Assembly (NCBI RefSeq): GCF_003672135.1
Contig: NC_039510.1
Coordinates: forward strand, 13,640,001-13,704,000
Origin: Ooceraea biroi
Lineage: Eukaryota; Arthropoda; Insecta; Hymenoptera; Formicidae
Direction of reading: 5' to 3'
DNA: 64,000 nt
The notes beneath the pieces were generated by a model. It was not told where the DNA came from and made no database searches. It was given only the letters and a program-made list of their open reading frames with translations. Positions 55,037-64,000 of the stretch are shown here, one piece after another (positions within the stretch are counted from its first letter, which is position 1; the number at the start of each line of letters is the position of its first letter). Position numbers and translations under genes: made by a program.

Positions 55037-58000
55037 TGATTTTAGCAATTGTTGAAGAAACACTCCCACATAATATTTATTAAATGGGATAGAACCTTTA
55101 CTTAGTAATAAAATTATAGCAACAAAATGTACCATTCTATCTTACATGTAACATTTCTTTGCCTCTATCAAGATTATAATTCTATGTACGAATGGATTTT
55201 AAGAATGAACTATATATAATTCTGTGGGGAGAAGGAGATGAGATGTGGGGTGAAGGAGAGAGGGACAGAGCAAAGAGAAGAAAGAAAGAGACAGAGAGAG
55301 AGAGAAAGAGCCGAGGAAGTGTCTCCTACCTGCAAATTCTTTGTAGCTTTGACATTGCGATTATAATCTAATCTCGCTTATCCCATCGAGATGCTTATTC
55401 GATCAGTCGTAGTGTTACAGGGTCAACTCGATGTTTGCAAACATTGTAATTCGATACCGCCGCAATCTTGATCTTGATCACGCTATTTATCTAAGGGTGC
55501 ACGCAACACGAGGGAAATCTCGAGTGCGTGGGTGAACAATGCTTCCCTAAGCCACTCGACATCGAAGATAAATTTGATACTTTTTCGGTAACATTAAAAG
55601 CACAAAAGTTAAAGACCGTGGGGAAGTTTGGGATAAATCTATCATCTATATAATCTATCATACGTGTATTAAGTATAATTATTATTGAGAATTATTATTT
55701 GGGTGATAAATAATATTAACATTTGCAAATATAAGTGTATTCATATCTCATCATATATCACATTATTCGTGTAATCGAATATTATTATCAAAAAATGTTA
55801 CGATCTTTGAACAGCTTAATGTTAGAAATATATAGATAAAATAAGTAAAATATTAACTTTATAGATAAGATTACCTTTAAAACGTATTATTCTTTTACGA
55901 ATGTTTAAAATCTTTAAAAGCATTACAATTCAAGCCTTTTGATAAAGGTGACAATTTTAATTAATTGCTTCATACTTTTCTGACTTCGCGATTTGAATTG
56001 TATGAAAGGTGCGTGATACTTTATAAGCAGGCATGTATTGGCATACCTATTGGTTTATTGATTTCCCCATCGGCGCGCACATTCACTTTGAGTGGCCGAT
56101 GTGCGAGAGTAAAAAAGGTCCATGTCTGTGCTGTATATAACGATATCAACGAATATTCCCATTTAGAATAGTTTTAATATTGCTCAAATTTGTTCGCCCC
56201 CCGTCAAATGAAAAATCACTTCGCGAACGTCATTGAGACGAGCGATCCCTCGTCGTGATTATATTTATTGCACATCCTTGCGTGGCACTCTCAATGGTGC
56301 TTGCAGCTTATATTTAATTTTATCGATTGTTATATTACAATGTGAATAATTTATCCGGATGAATATTGGGGCACTGCGCGTGACACGTTATGAATCGCGA
56401 CAAACACAAGTATCTCTTTGTACAATATAATTCAGTGTCAGCCGGAAAAAGGCTCGTGTAAAGTATTATAATTAAAAATAGTTACGTGTTTTAATCTGTT
56501 CACTTTTTTTTATAATTTCATCATATAGATTACATCTATAGAGACTATGTATATCACGTAACATGTTCATTTGCTTTTACATCATTATTCTTATTATACA
56601 CTCCTTTAAAAAGCTTTAAAAAGCGTGCGCAATCCCTTTTTATGAATTTTCATGAACATGTACATGTATCGGACTTCCGCATATAGAATCGAGTAATACT
56701 AAACGTTAAAATACGACTGACTGCCAGTCTATCATGTGAGAAATATAATACATTATTGACGTATTCCTCGGAAGAGAACTTCCATACATACAGATTACAG
56801 ATGTCAATCAAATATTGCAAAACTACCCAGACAGCAGAAAAATCCAAAAGACATTGTAAATACATCCTTTAGGTATCTTTGGTCATCAAAGATGCATTAC
56901 GTTGTTCGGAAACAGAAGTAGCATTTATTTCCATGATTCTCAGTATGTCACAGAGAAGAGCGATGTCAGACTATCCAGCGTAAATATAGTGGAATCCCCG
57001 AATGACATGTATCGATCAGTAGAATTCAGATAACTGATACCATGATTGTTACTCTTCGAACTTAGGAACGCGTCAGAAACGGAGGGCATTGGTTTCCACT
57101 CACGTCTACATTACATACATGACGTGTTAGATAGGGTAGTTTAGGTAGGGTAAGTAGGTAGAAACGTAGAGAGATATGGGATCCAAATCATAATGCACAC
57201 AATGCTTTTATTCTATTCTCATTGCGGGGTAAATAACATCTGTACATTAGATCACTATAAAATCGGCCGCCATTGGTGAAACGACAATGGGGCTCTGCTC
57301 TCCCTCTCTCCTCCTCGTCCCTCCTGATACCATTGAAATCTCATTGTACAATATGATTCAAAGAAGGCTCGTCGCGATGACGGTGTTGGTTGCGGTTTAT
57401 AGACCGTATCCAGCGAGAAGAGAATTAGGGGGAGGGGAAGGAGAGGGCGGCATGGGAGGGGAACAGCGAGCAGAGAGAGAAAGAGAAAAGGAAAGAGGAT
57501 TGCGACACGATACGTACGGACGGAGGAGAGAAAAAAGAAGGAAAAGAAAGAAGGGACACGTTCCTCGAGTGGGAGAGGACGAGAAAGGCGTGCGTGGTTA
57601 AGAACAGTCGGTCGAAACAAAAGGCGGAGCGTGGAGAAACGTCTGAGCATCGCTCCGCATTGTGTTTTATGCCCGGAACGGGTTTTAAATAAAAGAATAA
57701 TGTGTTTGTGCCGTGTGTCCGTTGTGCCGCTACCACCACCATCACCGTCATCACCATCGCACCGCACGGAAGATACACACAACCGACGCATACTTACACC
57801 CCGACCTCTAGGGGTGAGTGAGTAAAGGTAAGTAGGTGGGTACGCAGCTAGGTATGTCCCCCTTTCACTCTACGGCAGATATAAACTCTTAACATCTCCG
57901 TTTGGTACAGCATGGGCCTGCCAATCGGTAGCGGGCGGGGGCGTGGCCGCGACCCAGCGCAACCTCGTGTTTGGCCGAGGCCTCGGGGTGGAACACTGTG

Positions 58001-58804
58001 GCACAGTGTTTTATTTCGCGCTCGTGGAGTGTGGAGGGGGCCGTTAGTTTCTGCCCTATCCCTCCCCGATCGCGGGTTCCATCCCTGTCCTTTTCCCTTG
58101 CTCTCGCCTCCTCTCTCTCTCTCTCTCTCTTTCTCCCGCTATCCTTCCTCCCGCCCTGGTGAAAGAGCGGCCCCCTTGAGCTCCCACTTTGCTGCCGCTA
58201 CCGCCTCTCTATCTATTCGCGCGCGCTACCTGAATCGACTCACCCGGGATGCTGCAATTGTTGACAATGCCGGCGAGCGAGAGGGAGTGAGAGGAAGCGA
58301 GAGCGCGTCGTGGGGCGCGATTCCGCATTTCGGCCCCCGACAGCCGAACGAGCGGGTGTCGTTCTTCGTGTGACAGTAAGCAGTCGAGTACGAACTTACG
58401 GGAGTGCGGGCGCGTGCGCGCGTATGATAAACCGGAAACCACCTACTCGTTTACCTTTGCCACTCAGCTCTGTTCATCGCTCTTGTCATGAACAGTAAGC
58501 GTTGAATTTTACGCGTTTCTACGATGAGACGCGTGGAAATTGCTTAGTCCGTGACACGATCGCGGCACAGTGTGAACGCATCGAAAGTATCGATTTCACG
58601 TCATCAGTTCGTGATAGAAAAGAGCGTAGTGCGGTTTAAGACACTCGCCGAAGAGAGATCCAGGAACACCTTCGGCATGGGGGCGAGTGTCGTCGAGTAT
58701 GCGGTTTCACGTCCGACCAGAACTCTTTACAGTGCGCGGTGATCGCGCTGATCGTCACCGGGAATACTCCTCCCGACGAATATCGTTAACGTTAAGTAAC
58801 AGAC
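55037..58804. other. Spacer and probable promoter/5' UTR of the DMRT gene
   Basis: AT-rich to about 57250, then GA-rich and CpG-rich to the DMRT start, with (CT)n at about 58110-58131. A TATAAA-like word lies at about 57881. Long frames at 57255-57791 and 57912-58373 are compositional artefacts. Confidence 0.45.
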
Positions 58805-59189
58805 ATGTCGTTACCCCGTGGCGTTGGCCTCGGCGTCGACGTGGGTCAGTTGATGCAGCATCAGCAGCAGCAACATCACGTGCTGCCAGCCGCGTTCTTT
58901 CTACGCGCCAGTGCTGAGAGGTATCAGCGGACCCCTAAATGCGCACGATGTCGTAATCACGGGGTCGTATCTGCGCTCAAGGGACACAAGCGTTACTGCC
59001 GATGGCGGGATTGCGTGTGTGCCAAGTGCACCCTTATTGCCGAGAGACAACGCGTCATGGCTGCTCAGGTAAGATCTCGTTTGACATTTATCACTAATCT
59101 ATCATTTATGAACACGCAATTGAAGAGCTTACTTACTTGAAAATCGCCTCAAATTTGTGTATTTTAGTAAACAATAATTCTCAAAGAAT

Positions 59190-59228
<39 letters not shown>

Positions 59229-60577
59229 TAGAGAGAGAGGAATGTTTCGATTCATATATAATAAAAAAGAATCACGTTATTAAAAGTTTTAAACATATAA
59301 TATTTATTAAGAGATGTATTGTAAGAGATAAAATATGTGAAGCTTGCTGAAAAAGAATATATTTAATTAAAAGGATAGATGACACAAGTATTATAATAAT
59401 ACTCCATATCATTCATTCAAGAGTTTTCGAGTTACATAATTATCGTAACGAGAGAGAAATGAATTAATTTATCAATTAAAAATTTAATTTTGGGGAGATA
59501 GATGAGGCAATTGATATAATAATATCTCGCTGCATTATTTATTCAAGGACTTCGGAGTTACATATCATAACACTCGAAGAGTAAATCGAAATATCAATTA
59601 AAACTTTAACTTCAAAAAGAGAGAGAGATGACACAATTAATATAATAATGTTCAGTTTCATTTAAATTATTCATTTAAAGTCGATTGTTGATTTTGTATT
59701 ATCTTACGTATACATCCATATGTTAAAATTTATATTCCTTGAAGATAACATTGAAGATATTTGATTTACATTAAATAGAAGATTAGGAACTATCATTGAC
59801 ATATTGTTTTCTGAATTTGATGTAAGCGCAGGATGTTAGTGTAGCTGATAGATCGCACAGATAGAATTACCGGCTCATGTAACGTTTCAGGATCGTAATA
59901 CTATACACAAACCTGAGATTTATTTCCGAGCACCCTCGGTGATCGGCTTATACTCGGTCCGGTTCAATTTCATTTGAAATCTCACCATCTTTTCTTCGCG
60001 AACGCTTTTTTTCTTTCCCATCATTCAACAGTCAATAAAACGCTTAATAATTTCTGCGATCCGAACATAAGGAACGCAACGCATGTTCGTACATGCATGA
60101 ACATACATCAAGTTTCTCCTCTTCTAACTTCTAATAAGTCTTTTTTTGCAATGCATTTTTTCGCATCGGTACACAAATTACATCAATATAAGTACAGCCT
60201 TCTTAATTCTTGTTATTCTATCGATTTTTAGGCGACGAACCAATTGTTTCAGGTTGCGCTTAGACGGCAACAGGCCCAGGAGGAAAGCGAAGCGCGCGAG
60301 TTGGGCCTGCAACTGCAATACAATGCTGGCAGCTGTACCACCGCCCCCGTTTTACCAGCGGCCGCCGGCGCGACGCCAGCTGGTAGTCCGCCCCCGCATG
60401 TGGCGAGTTCGGCGGGCCTTGCGATACCGGCTGCAGCTGCAGCGGCCGCCGCCGCCGCCGCTGCACATATCCAGACGCAGCTTCAGCAACCTGCCGAATG
60501 TGGCCTTCTGCCAAGGAAGAGGTCCACCCAGGACGAGTATCGGCAGCCGAAGATCGAGAAAGGTGACGCCGTCCTTG
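58805..60577 (+). CDS. dmrt93B: DMRT DM-domain transcription factor, probably dmrt93B (first two coding exons, partial)
   Basis: Doublesex/Mab-3-related transcription factor; the DM domain binds the DNA minor groove with intertwined zinc sites. Exon 1 is 58805-59068 and exon 2 is 60253-60577; the second donor (CCTTG/GTAAGT) is phase 1, so at least one further exon lies beyond the window. The DM domain begins at residue 40 (YQRTPKCARCRNHGVVSAL) with zinc ligands C46, C49, H52, H61, C65, C70, C72 and C75. The recognition helix is split by the intron after ERQRVMAAQ and continues VALRRQQAQEESEAREL. A His/Gln stretch precedes it and a 12-residue alanine run follows. The ALKGHKRYCRWRDCVCAKC sequence and QAQEE..EAREL tail point to the Dmrt93B group, but without alignment that is moderate confidence. 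Confidence 0.88.
59069..60252 (+). other. DMRT intron 1 with GA microsatellite
   Basis: Donor GTAAGA, acceptor TTGTTTCAG. Holds a (GA)n tract at about 59190-59240; otherwise AT-rich. Confidence 0.8.
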
Positions 60578-63500
60578 GTAAGTGGACTATGTTGTCATGA
60601 TCAGCAAGGATTAAGTCCCTTCGAGGGATATATTGTAAAAACGAAAATTGGACGAGATCACCCGGTGATGCAAGTGTATTGCTAGTTGGGAAAAGAGCGA
60701 TATACCGGTATAATAATCGGCGGCACGCGACCGAGAAGCGGGCGCGCATGTGCGTGCGACACGCATGGTTTGTGGACGAGTGCCCATTAGGAACGTGCGT
60801 ACCACGCCTTGAAGTAGGGCAAGTGGCCGCGGGCCATAATGTTGTTAAGTAAATAATGGCCATGAGCTCATGGGTCCTTACTATACCACTCGAAGCAAAA
60901 GTCGTACTCGTTAGTGGCGGCTTTTAATTTACTCGCTCGACCCTTCCGCTCTCTTTCTGCAGACTTCTTTTCCTGTGACGGCTCATTCTCACCTTATATA
61001 ATGTAAGTGGAGTGCACACGCGTCCTGGCAAGTGTATTCTTGCTTCTGTGATAAGTACATACACCTTATTGGCACCTTTGTGTATCAATCAATTGTTTGC
61101 AAAACTTTGTATATCAACTATAAATCATCTTGCAAAAATCAGTTAAGTTTTTCATAAATCAAAATTAATCTGCATTCAGAAAGTCAGTAAACATTTAATT
61201 TTGTGACAATCCCATTTTGAAAATATTTAAATTGTAATCCATTTAACTTCTAATGATTTCTTATGTTTGTTTACTGCAGGATTATCTAGTCTATAGTTTA
61301 ATGCTGTGCTATAAAAATTTTAATTATCATGTAATAATGTAATCTAATCTGATTAATCCGTCATTGAAAACAGTACAAATCGCAAATTGTCTAATTGCGG
61401 CAGCGAAATCCTTCGAATGCACCTGGTTTCAATTATATTCTCGAATGTACCTGCGAGACGAGGGAGACATAAGATGTCTCTCTGGCCGATCTTCGAAACA
61501 GAGTGCTTACAGTAGTATATAGATGAGTCGGGGAGAGTCTCCAGTCGAGAAGTTTAGCAGTAATTGAATTTCTCGGGCCAGTGCCTTCGACCGCGGGAGA
61601 TTCTGGGTTTGTTCGGTGGTATACAGAGATATACATATACGTACATACAGACACATACAAATTCCCTCTCTCTCTATATATATATATATCTCTTTCTTTG
61701 CTGGATAGGTCGGAGAGATCACGAGGTTGCCTACTGCCAAGTGGATGGGTGCACTCTCGGTAGAGAAGAGAAACTCGACGAGCCCCCATTATATCGCGAG
61801 CGGGGGAAAGAGATATCCACCTCTTTTTGCTTAATGCTAAAGGAACGAACACTCGCGACTTTTCACAAAAAGGAAAAAAAAGATCCCTTTCTTCGAACGC
61901 GCGGAGAAAATTTCGATGAGATGCCAGAAGGCTGTGGCTCGTTTATTTCATCTGTCTTTCGCAATGTCAGCATCGTCACTTCGTTTTGATAATTTTTACA
62001 ACAGTCATGAGATCGCGCGTGAAATTTTTGGGGAATTTTTGCTATCAATTTTTCGCGCTTAAGGATATTTCCACGATTTTCTCTCAGGCAGAGTGTATTC
62101 ATGTGACAAAATCCATTCATCTTAAAAATTTTGTAATACATTTGCTACAATTGCATTTTAAGTGAAAATATTTATACTCGATTTTTATTTAATTATTTAT
62201 AATACAATTGTGCGTAATAGATTATTATGAATAGTTAATTGCGGTTGAATTATATCAAGTGACATTTACGAGCGATTAAAGTGCACGAGGGTAGGTTGCG
62301 CGCAAAGGGTCGAACGCCGCGCGGCATAGTCATTACGTCGAAAAGGAGGATGTAGAGATTTGGTCTTTCCGCTGAAATTCTCCGTGGAGAGGCAGAGAGT
62401 ATACGCTTTGTGGAAGCTGGTGCACACACGCAAGCAGTAGACGCCTTTTGCACGTACGTGTGCGACATACCCTTTATCCCGTAAGGATCACTTGGTCGTT
62501 CCGTCTACCGGGGACCATTATCCGGTAGTTTCTCGCAGGAGAGAGAGAAGCTTCTTCGAGTGTCCAAGAAACTTTGTGAAAGACCAGTTCGCTTCCGTTC
62601 TTCGTTCCTCGTGGCTGCGGAGGACACCAGGAAATTATTTCGTCCCCGCTGTAATACACTCCCCTGTGCGCTCTTTGGATCGCACCCGCGCTCGTGTGAA
62701 TTCGCGCGGCGTGTCTTCAATGCGGTAGAAACGACGTAAGAAAGATTCCGATCGCACGATAAATCTCTAGAAAATATTGAAAGTTCAATTATATATCTAA
62801 CACGTCCTTTCTTTCTTGAATTTTTCTGTGAAATAAGGACTTTAGTGGATGAGAGAGTGCACTAGGACTTTAGACTTTAACTTATATAAAACTGAAGAAT
62901 TGCGAAATCAAATTTCACAAGTATTTGTATTTGTACGGTTTTGTGCTTACGTTGAAGAATGATCTTTACCGTCAAGAGGGTTCCATCATAAAATAGAGAA
63001 AGGAGATGTTGGTAACGGGATCAGCGTTGTAAATCAATTACTCATTACATCGGCTTGTGGCACCAAAGTATATATTCGCGTCGCAGAAACTTGGCAAACA
63101 TGATTTAAGTAATCAAATTCGAAGCCCAGGTAAAGCAAGATCGCGGCACGCTCGCACGGCTACTTATGCTCTTACGATGTGCCTGGCAACATTGTTTGCA
63201 AAGAGTCAGCAGGACTTCGGGGAACACAAACGCGGACAGATAGGTAAGGCCAGGCCCGACCTTACCTATTTGCATAGGTGTACCCACTCTCGGGGTCGAA
63301 TGCATGTACACGTGCAACGCCGCCGAAGGAGCACGTCTCTAAGAGTGTTTGAACAAAACTTCTGCCAGCGTTCCGACTACGTTCCTCTCCGCTTCATCGA
63401 ATTCCCCTAGGATTGCAAGCGGTATGGAGATCCTTGGCAGGTTGATCTCTATTGATGTCGCTAAATACCATCTTGAACGTGATTTCATCCTGGTAACTCG

Positions 63501-64000
63501 GTGTAAATGCAAAGTGAATAAAAGCTGATCCTCTGCGTGTATAAGGATGACGTGGAGATGAGTATGTAGTAGATGAACTTGTTATTCGATGCTTCAAAAT
63601 GTTTAAAAATTGTGAAGATGGAATGAAGGCACTGAAATTGTAGCTATTGTAAATAATTCGAACTATTATGATAGCTAGATTGCTCTGTTTTTACATTTTA
63701 ACATTTGGCCTGTTTAATACGATTCCAACTATACAAGAAATATATTATACATCATAATAGTACCTTTCATATATTATAAACAACAAAATTGAATATTTTA
63801 TTTAATATAGATATTAATTATTGTTGGACTGAATGAAATATTATGACACAGGCCTTAATGCATGGCAGTAATTTTTTTATATACCTTCAACGAATTTATT
63901 GCAAAGCTATGCATCTTTTTTACTCGCAACTTTTATAAGATATTTTGAAAAAACTAGACTACATTTTTCTTTGCATATCGGTAGGTGAATTTTTTTCCCT
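60578..64000 (+). other. Downstream DMRT intron, no exon recognised
   Basis: Presumed intron of the DMRT gene running off the window. Short frames (for example 61564-61989 and 63057-63410) lack family or splice support. A TA/CT microsatellite lies at about 61665-61690. Confidence 0.5.

Noticed and set aside
57255..58373. Frames of 153-178 codons upstream of the DMRT gene
   Set aside because: CpG- and CT-rich composition gives long frames in both strands; they look like Ser/Arg/Pro-rich noise.
60146..60685. 179-codon plus-strand frame over DMRT exon 2
   Set aside because: Wrong frame relative to the conserved VALRRQQAQEE continuation of the DM domain.

Overview
The window looks like an insect nuclear chromosome segment, most likely from a hymenopteran such as an ant (inference). 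The reasons are short spliced exons with GTAAGT-type donors, AT-rich spacers mixed with CpG-rich islands that are not CpG-depleted, many small terminal-inverted-repeat (TIR) DNA elements, and animal-only gene families (Ro60, REDD1/charybde, MARVEL, PIGO, TXNDC12, DMRT). There is no operon, CRISPR array, tRNA or rRNA that I can see. All gene models were built by hand by joining exons in phase at GT/AG sites.

Layout. 0.4-3.5 kb (-): a seven-exon Ro60/TROVE gene whose vWA metal site is degenerate. 3.5-13 kb: non-genic DNA with a 777-bp TIR element, two TACAGGGTG foldback elements, and an inverted duplication of a small coding exon that could fold as a long hairpin. 13.2-16.1 kb (+): a REDD1/charybde homologue with a TATA/Inr promoter and hypoxia-type motifs; a TTAA-flanked miniature element lies just downstream. 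16.9-32 kb: a gene desert with a long purine tract, one or two orphan exons, and a three-level nest of DNA transposons (28.5-30.85 kb). 32.2-34.4 kb (+): a four-TM MARVEL-like protein with a long basic tail. 34.4-39.7 kb: AT-rich probable 3' UTR plus a TTAA-flanked foldback element. 39.8-42.6 kb (-): two tandem unrecognised genes 83 bp apart. 43.2-46.3 kb (+): a secreted Gly/Pro/Phe-rich protein with two alternative, in-phase last exons. 47.2-50.7 kb (-): PIGO (GPI ethanolamine phosphate transferase 3). 51.3-52.2 kb (+): a TXNDC12-like ER thioredoxin, divergent from PIGO. 52.95-53.73 kb: a second copy of the 777-bp element in opposite orientation. 54.8-55.0 kb: a piggyBac-type deletion derivative. 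58.8-60.6 kb (+): the first two coding exons of a DMRT gene, probably dmrt93B, which continues past the window.

The genes do not form an obvious pathway. PIGO and TXNDC12 both act in the ER and share a ~620-bp divergent promoter region. The best leads for something new are the exon-derived hairpin at 9.3-9.5 kb, the paired 777-bp elements with an open 97-residue frame, the nested transposons, the Ro60 without a canonical MIDAS, and the tandem orphan genes at 40-42.6 kb.
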